A DNA stretch of 64,000 bases. Source: Methanoregula sp. SKADARSKE-2 (GTDB lineage Archaea > Halobacteriota > Methanomicrobia > Methanomicrobiales > Methanospirillaceae). The notes under the pieces are model-generated. The model searched no databases. It had not been told where the DNA came from and saw only the letters and a program-made list of their open reading frames with translations. Numbering within the stretch: the first letter of the stretch is position 1; every line of letters begins with the position of its first letter. The stretch is from contig CP121470.1 of assembly GCA_030919125.1 (NCBI GenBank), positions 434,001 through 498,000 of the forward strand. Reading direction: 5' to 3'. The position numbers were made by a program, and so were the translations under genes. Below, in pieces: positions 8,693-17,455 of the stretch.

Positions 8693-10288
8693 TCAGCCGC
8701 GCTTCTCTTCCTCGGTAACCTGTGCGAGGATCGATGCTGTGGGCCCGATATCGATGATCCTCCCACCCCGCATCAGGGCAAGCCGGTCGCAGATGTCCCG
8801 GACGAAGTCCATGTCGTGCGAGACAACGATGAACGTCTCGTCCATCTCGTCGCGGGCGTTCAGGATAGAGTGTTTCACATCCTGCTTGGTGATCGGGTCC
8901 ATGGTGCCGGTCGGCTCGTCGAGGATCACGAGGCGCGGCTCCCGTATGAGCACCTGGGCGAGGGCCACCCGGTGGCGCTCGCCGTCCGAGAGCTCCCCGG
9001 GGTAACGGTTCAGGATCCCCCGGGACTTTTCCTCGGTGAACCCGGCCATCCTAAGGGTTATGACAGCTTTTCTTATCGCGAGCTCTTTGGGGAAGTCAAG
9101 CCCGATCGAGTCGGTGAGGTTGTCGATCACGGTGCGGTGGGGGAAGAGATCGTACTCCTGGTGCAGGAGGCCGATGTACTCCTTCGCCCGGCCCCGCTGG
9201 TCGATGCCGGGTTTTGTCATGTCCACCCAGTCGTCGCCGATCAGGACGTTCATCTCGCCGCTCGTGGGCTCGATAATCCCGGAGATGATCTGGGAGAGCG
9301 TGGTCTTTCCCGCCCCGCTCTTCCCGATGATGCCGAAGATCTCTTTCTTTTGGACATCGAAGGTGACCGAGTTCACCGCCCTCACGACACCGCGGTCGAC
9401 CGAGACATACTTCTTGGTCACGTCCCGGGCTGAGAGGATCTTCCCTCCCAGTTCCACCGTGGCCTGCTCCTCGAACTCGTGGTAGTCCTCTGCAAATGCA
9501 CGGATCACGGACTTTGGCGAACCGATGGACGCGATCTCGCCATCCACGAGCAGCAGCGCCCGGTTCGCCATATCCTCGATCACCTGCGAGAAGTGGGAGG
9601 TGACGATCATGCCCATCGTATTTTTCTTCGCAGCTTCGATCAGCATCCCGTGAACCAGCCGGGCGGTCTCGGGGTCGAGGGTTCCGGTCGGTTCATCGGC
9701 AAAGAGCATCGCCGGGTTCTTGGCCAGCTGCCGGGCAAGGACGACCCGCTGCTTCTCGCCGCCCGAGAGGTCGCGGGCGATGTGCATCATCCGGTGGGAG
9801 AGCCGTACCTTGTCGATGAGATCGGCGGCGCGGCTGATGGCGTGTTCCTGCGGGTAGCGGATATCATCGAGCGCGTGCAGCACGTTCTCGATCACCCGAT
9901 TGTCGCCGTAGAGCGCAAACGAGCGCTGGAACATGATCGCGGTCCGGCTCATGACCCGGGACTTCATGCCATCGGTCTTCTTATCCCAGAGGTCGATATC
10001 GACGGCGACCAGCTTTCCCCCGCACTCAGGACATTTCCCGCCGGCCCGGCTCTGGACATCCATGTAGGTGCAGCGATCGCATGCTGCCATGTGATAGATG
10101 ATTGTGCCGTGTGTCGGCGGCTGTTCAACGCCGCGGAGGAGGTGCATGAGCACGCTCTTTCCCGCCCCGCTCCTCCCGATAACACCGATGATCTCTCCCT
10201 CGGGAATCTCGAATGAGATGGTATTCAGGACCCGGGTGTCGTCGAAGTCCATGCAGAGGTCGTGTACGCTGATGAATGGCTTGGTCAT
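8693..10288 (-). CDS. atwA: Methyl-coenzyme M reductase activation component A2
   Basis: Twin-ABC ATPase of about 531 residues matching component A2, the ATP-dependent factor needed for reductive activation of methyl-CoM reductase (Ni(II) to Ni(I) F430). ABC domain 1 has Walker A GRSGAGKS (38-45), a zinc-ribbon insert with CDRC and CPEC (C70, C73, C86, C89), signature LSGGEKQR and FADEPT. Domain 2 has GKSGAGKT, signature LSDGERHR and ILDEPT. No membrane segments. The ATG at 10288 is preferred over 10324, because a TATA-like box (10325-10334) directly abuts the earlier ATG and would place transcription start downstream of it. Confidence 0.93.
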   Translation of the reverse strand: MTKPFISVHDLCMDFDDTRVLNTISFEIPEGEIIGVIGRSGAGKSVLMHLLRGVEQPPTHGTIIYHMAACDRCTYMDVQSRAGGKCPECGGKLVAVDIDLWDKKTDGMKSRVMSRTAIMFQRSFALYGDNRVIENVLHALDDIRYPQEHAISRAADLIDKVRLSHRMMHIARDLSGGEKQRVVLARQLAKNPAMLFADEPTGTLDPETARLVHGMLIEAAKKNTMGMIVTSHFSQVIEDMANRALLLVDGEIASIGSPKSVIRAFAEDYHEFEEQATVELGGKILSARDVTKKYVSVDRGVVRAVNSVTFDVQKKEIFGIIGKSGAGKTTLSQIISGIIEPTSGEMNVLIGDDWVDMTKPGIDQRGRAKEYIGLLHQEYDLFPHRTVIDNLTDSIGLDFPKELAIRKAVITLRMAGFTEEKSRGILNRYPGELSDGERHRVALAQVLIREPRLVILDEPTGTMDPITKQDVKHSILNARDEMDETFIVVSHDMDFVRDICDRLALMRGGRIIDIGPTASILAQVTEEEKRG

Positions 10289-10310
10289 TGATTGCTCGCA
10301 GGAGATTATT

Positions 10311-10334
10311 GCGCATATGAGCATAAAGATTTAA
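10311..10334 (-). promoter_or_regulatory. atwA promoter with quasi-palindromic motif
   Basis: On the minus strand a TATA-like TTAAATCTTT (10334-10325) is followed at once by the near-palindrome GCTCATATGCGC (10322-10311). The same 11-mer, in inverse orientation, lies between the TATA box and start of the Cys-rich gene at 11554-11564. Its position at the expected transcription start fits a repressor site; this is inference. Confidence 0.5.
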
Positions 10335-10494
10335 GGATCTGTACCAAAAAAGAACGTATGCGGGAGAGGCCGCCCGTGCATCTCCCGGTCGAAAATCCGA
10401 CCGGCACGCCGGTTCTAGTTCTTCCGCAAGCGACACCGTTACAGATTTTACGTTAACCCCCGGTGACCTGAAAAGTTACCGGGTCGGCGAAGGG

Positions 10495-10857
10495 CTATTT
10501 CTTCGGGCACTTCGGGCAACGGCCTTCCGCTGCCTTCGTGCAGCCGGCCATCTCGATTCCCTTGCCGTTGACGAGCGCGTCGGCGATCTTGTGCCGGGCT
10601 TCGTGGAGATCGCGCCAAGCGGTCTTGCGCGAGACGCCGAGCTTTTCCGCAGCCTCTTCCTGCTCGAGGCCTTCGAGGTCTATGAGGCGCAACAATTCAA
10701 TCTCGTCGGGGTTTAACGCTATCCCTGCAACTTCTTCTTCCGGGCAACAGCAGGGTTTGAAACACCGCGATTCGGATGCTGCGGTAATGATGCGCCGGAG
10801 CCGGGGCCTTCCCCGCCGGGGACATGCTTTTACTTCGTCGGTCCCGTCCGTTGCCAT
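10495..10857 (-). CDS. DUF134 / UPF0251 HTH protein
   Basis: A 120-residue protein of the DUF134 (UPF0251) family. The central domain resembles sigma-70 region 4: LNPDEIELLRLIDLEGL then QEEAAEKLGVSRKTAWRDLH, a clear helix-turn-helix. It is flanked by cysteine-rich ends: CFKPCCCPEE before and CTKAAEGRCPKCPKK after, likely a metal site. Members often sit beside Mrp-type ATPases and Fe-S genes, as here (atwA and mrp follow on the same strand). A TATA-like CTTAAATTAA lies about 30 bases before the ATG. A metal- or redox-responsive regulator of this cluster is a reasonable inference. Confidence 0.9.
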   Translation of the reverse strand: MATDGTDEVKACPRRGRPRLRRIITAASESRCFKPCCCPEEEVAGIALNPDEIELLRLIDLEGLEQEEAAEKLGVSRKTAWRDLHEARHKIADALVNGKGIEMAGCTKAAEGRCPKCPKK

Positions 10858-10932
10858 TTACCAGTCCTGAATTATACTGTGTCTCCGGATTAATTTAAGA
10901 TGCGTATCATCAGCTCCGGACCATCGCCCGGG

Positions 10933-11250
10933 TTACCGGAAAGATTCTTCGACCCCGGCGGCCCGATGTTTTTTCCGGGCCGGGCGTTCTTCGACAAAAT
11001 ATTTCCTGATGAGACGGTGGGGAGGAGCAGTATCCCGGAATTTTTCTATCCTCGCTACTTTGTACCGGCAGGAGAAGAAGGATCCGTGATGAATCTTGCT
11101 CAGGAACCCCGAGATCGCCGGTCCGTTCGACTCGGCAAGCTGGAAACGAGTGCGGATATCCTTAACAGTGATCCACTGCTTGGACCTCCCGGAGCTTTCC
11201 ATATACCGGTCCAGAAGTTCTGGAAGATCCGGGATCCGGGACAAAGACAT
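10933..11250 (-). CDS. HTH-like small protein, intact paralogue
   Basis: A 105-residue basic protein related to the three other HTH-like proteins of the window. Shared landmarks are a leading LPELLDRYMESSG helix, QWITVKDIRTRFQL, AISGFLSKI, the KVARIEK strand and RKYFVEER near the C-terminus. It has no membrane segment and is rich in Arg/Lys, consistent with nucleic-acid binding. It lies between the Cys-rich gene and DUF134, all on the minus strand. I do not recognise the family; the HTH call rests on the predicted helix pattern only. Confidence 0.75.
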   Translation of the reverse strand: MSLSRIPDLPELLDRYMESSGRSKQWITVKDIRTRFQLAESNGPAISGFLSKIHHGSFFSCRYKVARIEKFRDTAPPHRLIRKYFVEERPARKKHRAAGVEESFR

Positions 11251-11280
11251 CAGGGTTTCCCTCCTGAAAAAAATGGATTT

Positions 11281-11520
11281 TTAATGGCACCGCGGGCCGT
11301 GGCCGCAGGGGGTGCTGCGCCCCTTTGCTTCCTTGCCGGATCCGCAGCAGCAGGTGTCGCCGAACTTCAGGTAGGAGGTGCAGGCTTCCCGGTGGCTGAC
11401 ACCTTCTGTATGATCTTCGTGAGTTTCGCCACAGGCGCAGGTGTGGAGATTGGTGGTATCCACTTGTTCAACAGATTCTTTCTTTCCGGTGTTGGTTGTG
11501 CTGGTCGTTGGTTCTGACAT
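11281..11520 (-). CDS. Small Cys/His-rich metal-binding-type protein
   Basis: A 79-residue protein with a Ser/Thr-rich N-terminal tail (MSEPTTSTTNTGKK) and a dense C-terminal Cys/His part: CACGE, HEDH, C, TCCCGSG, PCGHGPRCH. The eight cysteines and five or so histidines strongly suggest metal binding, possibly metallothionein-like or a metal chaperone; no named family is recognised. The ATG at 11520 is chosen over an in-frame ATG at 11595, because the TATA box TTTAAATG (11578-11571) lies downstream of the latter. It heads the minus-strand cluster leading to atwA and shares a promoter motif with it. Confidence 0.75.
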   Translation of the reverse strand: MSEPTTSTTNTGKKESVEQVDTTNLHTCACGETHEDHTEGVSHREACTSYLKFGDTCCCGSGKEAKGRSTPCGHGPRCH

Positions 11521-11553
11521 AATGTTTCCCTTGGATTTGTAAAGGTATATTGA

Positions 11554-11578
11554 CTCATATGCGCGTAAATCATTTAAA
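11554..11578 (-). promoter_or_regulatory. Promoter of the Cys-rich gene with shared motif
   Basis: Minus-strand TATA box TTTAAATG (11578-11571) followed six bases later by GCGCATATGAG (11564-11554). The 11-mer is the exact inverse of the one in the atwA promoter, and its inner 9-mer GCATATGAG recurs at the modA start (16143-16151). Confidence 0.5.
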
Positions 11579-11692
11579 GGATCGCATCCATACATTGGTC
11601 CGAAGATGGAAACGTATGAAACGATATCAGAAAATACGGCATCCTTCGATCGAAAAGAAAGCGATATTTCCTTTTACCTGGGATAATTTCCA

Positions 11693-12541
11693 ATGGAACT
11701 CAGCCTTACCGTACTTACCGATGACACCAAATCACCGGACAATATTTTTGCCGGGGAGTTCGGGCTCTCGTTCTTCCTGGAAACGGGAGGGAAGAAGATC
11801 CTGTTCGATACCGGCTATTCGGATGTGTTCCTCGCAAACGCCGGGATAATGGGGATCAACGTCGGGAACCTGGATTATGTCGTTCTCTCGCACGGGCACA
11901 ACGATCACACGGGGGGCCTTATTCCGCTCTCCAGGTACCTGGCGGAAAAAAGAGACGGGGCTGGTACAGGTAAGGTGCCGGAGCTGATAGCCCACACGCG
12001 CTGTCTTTACCCAAAGCCAAAAGGGCAGGATCCGAATACTGGATCAATCCTGAGTGAGGACGAGGTCAAGCAAACGTTTTCCACAAATCTGTCCGACAAA
12101 CCGGTCTGGATTACCGATGACCTGGTATTCTTGGGGGAAATTCCCCGAAGGTTCCCGTACGAACGGACGGAACCGGGCGACCGAAGGATAATTTTCCCGG
12201 ACGGGAGTGTAAAACCCGATCTTCTTCTGGACGATTCGGCGCTCGCGTTCCGTTCCGGTGCGGGACTCGTCATCCTGAGCGGCTGCTCACATGCCGGGAT
12301 CTCCAACATCGCGGAATATGCACTGGAGGTCTGTGAGGAGCGGATGGTTACCGACATCATCGGAGGGCTTCACCTGCTTTCGCCGGAACCTGAACGGCTC
12401 GCAAGGACGGGGAAATACCTGAACCGTCTTCATCTTAAAGCCCTTCACGTCTGTCACTGCACATCAGCTGATGCGAGAGTTACGCTCGCCGATTACTGCC
12501 CGGTGGAGGAAGCGGGAGTGGGGATGAGGTTTAGATGGTAA
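11693..12541 (+). CDS. MBL-fold metallo-hydrolase (COG1237 type)
   Basis: A 282-residue metallo-beta-lactamase-fold protein. The metal site motif LSHGHNDHTGG is near residue 64 and the distal LSGCSHAGISN near residue 197; HVCHC near the C-terminus supplies the last histidine. This subgroup is annotated in archaea as dihydropteroate-related phosphate synthase or simply metal-dependent hydrolase; the substrate is not established by sequence. It is cytosolic, with no signal peptide. It runs opposite to the atwA cluster, with its start about 115 bases from that cluster's first promoter. Confidence 0.9.
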   Translation: MELSLTVLTDDTKSPDNIFAGEFGLSFFLETGGKKILFDTGYSDVFLANAGIMGINVGNLDYVVLSHGHNDHTGGLIPLSRYLAEKRDGAGTGKVPELIAHTRCLYPKPKGQDPNTGSILSEDEVKQTFSTNLSDKPVWITDDLVFLGEIPRRFPYERTEPGDRRIIFPDGSVKPDLLLDDSALAFRSGAGLVILSGCSHAGISNIAEYALEVCEERMVTDIIGGLHLLSPEPERLARTGKYLNRLHLKALHVCHCTSADARVTLADYCPVEEAGVGMRFRW

Positions 12542-12651
12542 GAATCGGATGGGACCGCCGGATCATCCCCGTGGCTTAAAACCAAGCCCGAATCGGACCC
12601 CGTTCCGGATTTTCCTTGTTCCTGCTGTTTGCGGGAGCCTCAATACATCCT

Positions 12652-12778
12652 GGTTTTCGGTTTCTGTGGAAAATACGCGTTATTATTGCTTTGTTTGCCG
12701 AAATACGCCCGAAAATGCATCTCACCTAATTGCTGCCAAGGGCCATTTTACTGAAGCTGGTTTTGCCCCGTAGTTTAG
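12652..12778 (-). repeat. Dispersed non-coding repeat, copy B
   Basis: Reverse complement of this stretch aligns with 6636-6771 along about 120 bases, including GCAAAACCAGC, GTAAAATGGCC, GGGCGTATTTC and TTTTCCACAG. It again lies in a convergent spacer, between the MBL-fold gene and modC. The rest of the 357-base spacer holds no gene that I can see. Confidence 0.55.
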
Positions 12779-12898
12779 CATGTCCGGGCCCCGAAAAGGC
12801 CAAAAAAGGGGGAGTACGGGAATCTTTTTTCCGGGGACCTCGTTGAACGAACAGATTGCGGGACCTCGGAGATTCATTCAGGATCCAATCCTTTGCGA

Positions 12899-13960
12899 CT
12901 ATTCCGTATTGACGGGAATCGCGTGCACCGCGGACGCCTTGAACGTCGCGTAAACCCGGCTTCCGGGTTCCAGCTGCAGTTCATGGCAGCTCTCCCGGGT
13001 GAGGAGCGCGGTAAGCAAGAACCCGACATCAAGGATCACCCGGACCGTGCTCCCGAGAGGAATAATTTCTGAAATAGTTCCCAGCAGGCAGTTGCGGGCA
13101 CTGGAAGCAAATGGTTCCTGGGACAGGATCACGTCTTCGGCGTGAAGGGGGGCAACCACTTCCCCGGCAATGCCGGAAGCGGCAGAGAACTCCGGGCCGC
13201 TGTCAGGAATTATCCGGGAGAGATTTCCGGATCTGGACGAATTTCCCCGGATAATGTTGCCGATGCTGAGGAACCCTGCGACAAACGTATCGGCAGGATG
13301 CAGGAAGACCTCCGGGGTTTTTCCCAGCTGGACGATCCGACCCTCGTGCATGATCGCTATCCTGTCGGCAAGCGCAAAGACGTCGTCCAGGTGATGGGTG
13401 ATCTGGATGATGGTCATCCCGGTGAGTTTCTGGACGCGGGACAGTTCCCTGCGCAGCCATTCCCGGGTCTGGCTGTCAAGAGCGCTTAGGGGCTCGTCGA
13501 GAAGCAGGATCTCCGGCCGGAGCACGAGAGCCCGAGCCAGGGCGACCCGCTGCTGCTCGCCCCCGGAGAGCGATCTCGGGTATCTCCCGGTGAGGTGATC
13601 GATCTCCAGAAAGGAGCACATCTCGTTCACGACTGCATGCTGCTCTTCCGTGGGTAGCTTCCTCTGGCGCAACCCGAACGCGATGTTTTCTTCCACGGTG
13701 AGGTGGGGGAAGAGCATGTAGTCTTGGTATAACATCCCAATTTTTCGCGAGCGCGGCTCTGTCGAGGTTATCTCCCGGTCGCCGAGGAAGATCCTGCCTG
13801 AACCGGGTGTATGGATCCCGGCGATGGTCTCCAAAAGAACGGTCTTTCCTGCTCCGGTCGGGCCGAGGATGATGAAATATTCCCCGCGTGGTATCTCGAG
13901 CGACACGTCCCTGACCGAGAATTCCTCCAGGGTTATGGAGAGCGATTCTATACGCAACAC
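12899..13960 (-). CDS. Molybdate/tungstate ABC transporter ATPase
   Basis: Import ATPase of 353 residues of the ModC/WtpC type. It has Walker A GPTGAGKT near residue 33, signature LSGGEQQR, Walker B ILLLDEPLSALD and the H-loop THH. The C-terminal third is a TOBE domain (VVAPLHAEDVILSQ and later GSTVRVILDVG), usual for oxyanion-binding importers. With the permease 12 bases upstream and the binding protein at 15293-16138 it makes a complete transporter, likely supplying Mo or W for formylmethanofuran and formate dehydrogenases. Mo versus W preference cannot be read from sequence. Confidence 0.92.
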   Translation of the reverse strand: MLRIESLSITLEEFSVRDVSLEIPRGEYFIILGPTGAGKTVLLETIAGIHTPGSGRIFLGDREITSTEPRSRKIGMLYQDYMLFPHLTVEENIAFGLRQRKLPTEEQHAVVNEMCSFLEIDHLTGRYPRSLSGGEQQRVALARALVLRPEILLLDEPLSALDSQTREWLRRELSRVQKLTGMTIIQITHHLDDVFALADRIAIMHEGRIVQLGKTPEVFLHPADTFVAGFLSIGNIIRGNSSRSGNLSRIIPDSGPEFSAASGIAGEVVAPLHAEDVILSQEPFASSARNCLLGTISEIIPLGSTVRVILDVGFLLTALLTRESCHELQLEPGSRVYATFKASAVHAIPVNTE

Positions 13961-13972
13961 GAGGGATCACTC

Positions 13973-14746
13973 CTAGAAAACATGGACGCCCCGGTCAAAG
14001 TGCTCCACCGCACACAGGACCGCAAGGGAGATCAGGATCAGGATGGTCGCGGCGGCAACGGCGATGTTCAGCTCGCCCGCCGAGATATTCAGGTAGAGCG
14101 CTATTGGCAGCGTCTCGGTCCTCATGGTCGTAGCACCAGCGAGCATCAGCACCGCCCCGAATTCCCCCATCGTCTTCGACCACGTGGTTACCGTTCCGGC
14201 AAGGAGGCCGTGGCGCGCCATCGGCAGGGTAACCTGGAGGAAAGCACCGGTTTCCGTGCAGCCGAGTGTCTTTGCCACGTTTTCGTACCGGGGATTGATC
14301 GCGGTAAAGGCGGATCGCAGAATCCGGATCATGAAAGGAATGTTCACAAAAACTTCGGCGACAACGATGCCCAGCGGGGTAAAGATTACAGAAAAGCCGG
14401 CCTGGTCAAGGGCCCTACCCCACGGGGTCGTGCCAAAGAAGAGGAGGAGGGCGATGCCGGCAACCAACGGGGGAAAGGTGAGGAGAGGGGTCAGCGCGAG
14501 GGTTACAACCCGTTTCCCGAAGAACTCGTACCGGCTAAGCGCGTACGCAACGAGGATGGCTATCGCGATACAGATCAGGGTCGATACCACGCTCGTGATG
14601 AGGCTGAGCAGGATCGCAAACTGGATTTCAGGATTCAAAAAACTCCCGGCAAGAACCGGGAGCGGTGAATAGAGGATCAGACCGAGAAGGGTTGCACTGA
14701 TGACAAAAAACAGGATAAGAGTGATGGCCAGGGAAATTTTTCGCAT
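13973..14746 (-). CDS. Molybdate/tungstate ABC transporter permease
   Basis: Integral membrane permease of 257 residues with about six hydrophobic helices, starting MRKISLAITLILFFV. The cytoplasmic EAA loop, contacting the ATPase, reads ENVAKTLGCTETGAFLQV followed by PMARHGLLAG. It belongs to the ModB/WtpB/CysT group. The ATPase gene follows by 12 bases; the TrmO-like gene precedes it by 17 bases, so all are probably one transcript. Confidence 0.92.
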   Translation of the reverse strand: MRKISLAITLILFFVISATLLGLILYSPLPVLAGSFLNPEIQFAILLSLITSVVSTLICIAIAILVAYALSRYEFFGKRVVTLALTPLLTFPPLVAGIALLLFFGTTPWGRALDQAGFSVIFTPLGIVVAEVFVNIPFMIRILRSAFTAINPRYENVAKTLGCTETGAFLQVTLPMARHGLLAGTVTTWSKTMGEFGAVLMLAGATTMRTETLPIALYLNISAGELNIAVAAATILILISLAVLCAVEHFDRGVHVF

Positions 14747-14763
14747 CCGTGATCATCCTGCTG

Positions 14764-15264
14764 CTATCCCTGCCGGAGTTTTTTGTCGAGATCCTGATGT
14801 GCCTGTAAGCTGGTTTCGCGAATCCGTCCGATATGGGTTTCGGACACCCAGCCGGACAGGGCATCGGGAATGCTGTCAAAGGCCGGAATATAGGGTTTGA
14901 TGTCGAGAATGGGTGTCCCGTCAAGGAGATCCATGCCCCTGACTGAGAGCCTGCACCCGGTCACTTTTGCCAGGGTCATGTACGAGATCCCGATGGGATT
15001 GGGGCGGTTGAAGTGGCGGCACGCAAAGATGCCGTGATCCATCTCCGCATCTAATAACGGCTGTTCCGTAAGCGCCCGCCGTTCAGCTTGGTCGAAATAG
15101 GAAAGGATAATGAGGTGGGAGAAACCTTCGATATTTTTCAATCCCTCCCGGAATGCCGGAAATACTTCGATCTCGCCCACTTCATGGGAGAACACACTCT
15201 GGAATGGCGGTGCCCCGGCGGTTGAAAGCCGTGATCGGGCGATCCCGACCGGTTTGAACTCCAT
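14764..15264 (-). CDS. TrmO/TsaA-family methyltransferase-like protein
   Basis: A 166-residue protein of the TrmO (TsaA, UPF0066) family; TrmO methylates N6-threonylcarbamoyladenosine at tRNA position 37 using S-adenosylmethionine. Landmarks are PVGIARS, FSHLIILSYFDQA, GIFACRHFNRPNPIG, and DLLDGTPILDIKPYIP. The start at 15264 is fixed by an AAGGAG site nine bases upstream; longer in-frame starts run back over the modA coding region. Its location inside a molybdate/tungstate operon is odd for a tRNA enzyme, so archaeal members may do something else. A paralogue is at 21561-21968. Confidence 0.88.
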   Translation of the reverse strand: MEFKPVGIARSRLSTAGAPPFQSVFSHEVGEIEVFPAFREGLKNIEGFSHLIILSYFDQAERRALTEQPLLDAEMDHGIFACRHFNRPNPIGISYMTLAKVTGCRLSVRGMDLLDGTPILDIKPYIPAFDSIPDALSGWVSETHIGRIRETSLQAHQDLDKKLRQG

Positions 15265-15292
15265 TACCGGTAACTCCTTCCGGTTCGTATTG

Positions 15293-16138
15293 CTATGGTT
15301 TGACATTGGCATAGACCGTGTCCGGGTAGGTCGGGAGCCCGTGCTTTGCAAAGAAAGCCTTCCCTTCATCTGATGCAACATAGGCAACGAATTTGTTGGC
15401 CACATCCGTATTCTGTGAGTACGTTGTCACACCAATCGGCGTGATCAGGACAGCATTGTCTTTGACCGGGATAGGAATGGCGTCGACCTTCGTGGAATCG
15501 ATCTGGTCGAGGGTCAGGAGCGCTGCATCCGCCTGCCCGAGATTCATGATCACGGTAAGTTCGTTGACGGTCGGGGTCCGGGTGACTACGTTCTTTTCAA
15601 CTGCTGCCGCAATGTTGAGTTGTTTGAACATTTTCGCGCCGGCTTTCCCGATTGCGGTGGCATTGGTATCGCCAAGGGCGATCTTAAGACCGGGCCGGGC
15701 AAAGTCCTTAAGGCTCGTGATATTTTTCGGGTTGCCTTTCTGGACAGCGATCACCGGCACGTGATAGGCAACCAGCTGGTTCGTAGTGACGAGGCCCTGG
15801 TCTTTTGCGATCTGGAACTCGGTGGTCGATCCGGGCATGAACACATCACCCTTCCGGGTCAGGTTCATCTGGGAGACAAGGGTGCCTGCGCCCCCGTAAT
15901 TGTACTGGACCGCGATACCGTATTTCTGCGTGAAGGCCGGCCCGATCTCATCAAGCGAGGTTTTGAGGCCTGCACCGGCAAAAACGAGGAGGGCGTCCTG
16001 CTGGGCTGCCGGGGTCCCGGCCGCCGGGAGGACCGGTGTACTTTGCGTCCCGGCCGCTGGCGATGAAGTACAGCCAGCGGCGACAATGACAGAGAAAACC
16101 AGTAAGGTTAAAATGAAAAAATATCGGAATTGTTTCAT
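15293..16138 (-). CDS. Molybdate/tungstate-binding lipoprotein
   Basis: Periplasmic-type substrate-binding protein of about 281 residues, ModA/WtpA group, anchored as a lipoprotein: hydrophobic signal then VIVAAGCTSS with the lipobox cysteine. The mature part starts LLVFAGAGLKTSLDEIGPAF and later has YNYGGAGTLVSQM, both typical of oxyanion binding sites. The ATG at 16138 follows a GAGG stretch; in-frame starts 18 bases upstream are possible. The 9-mer GCATATGAG, shared with two other promoters, overlaps this start. It is first in the operon with trmO-like, permease and ATPase genes. Confidence 0.92.
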   Translation of the reverse strand: MKQFRYFFILTLLVFSVIVAAGCTSSPAAGTQSTPVLPAAGTPAAQQDALLVFAGAGLKTSLDEIGPAFTQKYGIAVQYNYGGAGTLVSQMNLTRKGDVFMPGSTTEFQIAKDQGLVTTNQLVAYHVPVIAVQKGNPKNITSLKDFARPGLKIALGDTNATAIGKAGAKMFKQLNIAAAVEKNVVTRTPTVNELTVIMNLGQADAALLTLDQIDSTKVDAIPIPVKDNAVLITPIGVTTYSQNTDVANKFVAYVASDEGKAFFAKHGLPTYPDTVYANVKP

Positions 16139-16289
16139 ACCCCTCATATGCATCATAATTCGTAATATAGTTAATTAATTGTTATTCATATTTTGAAAAA
16201 ATTAAATAAAAGTAGTAAATAAAGAAGCGGTCGAATCAGGTGCATCATCAGCTTACTATGCCTAGGGGCGAGGTGCGAGACCTCATTGG

Positions 16290-16718
16290 TCATTTCTCCT
16301 CTTTATTCAGGATTTTGTTGAATAGTTGAACCGCATCATAATCAGTGCAGAACCTGGGATTATCTGGTCCTAATGCATGAGGTGCGAAAGGATTGCCGGT
16401 ATTTTTGTTCGCACCTGCTTTTCGGCTGCACTCCGGGGTCCATTCCCGCAGTTTGAGAAGATATCGGCATTTTTTGGGAGCTGATGGTTTTTCGCCATAT
16501 GTCTTTTCGATCTTTGCGACAATAAAAGGAAACTGGCCGAATGTCCCGGATTTCAGCCGGCGCAGGAAGCCTGATATCGTATTGGCCTGATACTGTGTCA
16601 GGTTGAACCGCTGACGGAGTTCGCTGACCGTGACCCATTTCTCTTCCTCAGCAGACTCGTTCATAAACTGCTCCAGCAGTTCGGGAATCCCGGGATATTT
16701 TTCATGGTGCCGCTTCAC
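16290..16718 (-). CDS. HTH-like small protein (cassette copy 2)
   Basis: A 142-residue protein, GTG start, and the longest intact member of the family. It contains KYPGIPELLEQFMNES, KWVTVSELRQRFNL, NTISGFLRRLKSGTFGQFPF, IVAKIEKTYG and KKCRYLLKLREW, then a variable tail ending NKILNKEEK. Homology to cassette copy 1 is clear over the first 105 residues. The fold looks like a winged HTH with a C-terminal basic strand; no known family is recognised. It lies 42 bases downstream of the broken mrp copy 2, the same relative order as in copy 1. Confidence 0.75.
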   Translation of the reverse strand: MKRHHEKYPGIPELLEQFMNESAEEEKWVTVSELRQRFNLTQYQANTISGFLRRLKSGTFGQFPFIVAKIEKTYGEKPSAPKKCRYLLKLREWTPECSRKAGANKNTGNPFAPHALGPDNPRFCTDYDAVQLFNKILNKEEK

Positions 16719-16760
16719 GCAATTTTATCAGATGAGTATGGTAAAAAAGGGGCAGCCCGT

Positions 16761-17455
16761 CTATGATTCAACCACTTTCACCAGGTTTTCCATCACCGCG
16801 TTCATGGCCTTCCATGAAGAAGTGTCGATATGACGGAGAACATACGGGCGCCCCTCTTCGCCGGCTTTTACCATTGTCGGATCCAGCGGGATGGCGCCAA
16901 GGAATGGAACACCCAGGTCCTTTGCCGCTTTTTCTCCCCCACCCCGGCCAAACAGGTCAATTTTTTCCCCGCAACCGGGGCAGACCATCCCGCTCATGTT
17001 CTCAATGATCCCGATTACGGGCAGATCCAGTTTTTCGATGAACTTTACGGCCTTGATCGCATCGAGCACTGCCACATCCTGCGGGGTAGTCACGATAACT
17101 GCTCCTTTGACATTCGGTGCGATCTGGATGATGGTGAGCGCCTCGTCCCCGGTCCCAGGGGGACGGTCGACGATAAGATAGTCAAGCGATCCCCAGTTCA
17201 CTTCGTTCAGGAACTGCTGGATCGCTGCCATCTTCACAGGTCCGCGCCAGATCACCGGGCTGCTCGTATCCGGCAGCAGGAGCCCCATCGATATGACCGA
17301 CAGGTTCCCCGTGACATGGGCGGGTTCCATGGTCTTTTCGAGAACGGTAAGGCCCTGGCCTTCGATGCCAAGCATCTTGGGGATGCTCAGGCCGTGGATA
17401 TCGAGATCAAGGAGCCCGACATTCCTTCCGTTGGCCGACAGGGCCGTTGCAATCG
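16761..17455 (-). pseudogene. Mrp/NBP35 ATPase, N-terminally truncated (cassette copy 2)
   Basis: About 230 residues matching the Mrp at 7778-8536 from ALSANGRNVGLLDLDIHG to the stop. The CPGC bridging cysteines and PPGTGDE are kept, but the deviant Walker A loop and everything before it are gone, so ATP-dependent function is lost. VVDLPPG has become IVDRPPG. The truncation point abuts a permease remnant on the opposite strand at about 17455, a recombination junction. An open frame continues upstream by chance through permease DNA, which can mislead gene finders into a 387-residue product. Confidence 0.85.

Noticed and set aside
7847-9433. Plus-strand open frame of 528 codons
   Set aside because: Antisense of mrp and atwA in GC-rich DNA; composition is not protein-like.
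14764-15405. Longer TrmO-like protein starting at 15405
   Set aside because: The extra 47 codons overlap modA in another frame, and a good ribosome site supports 15264.
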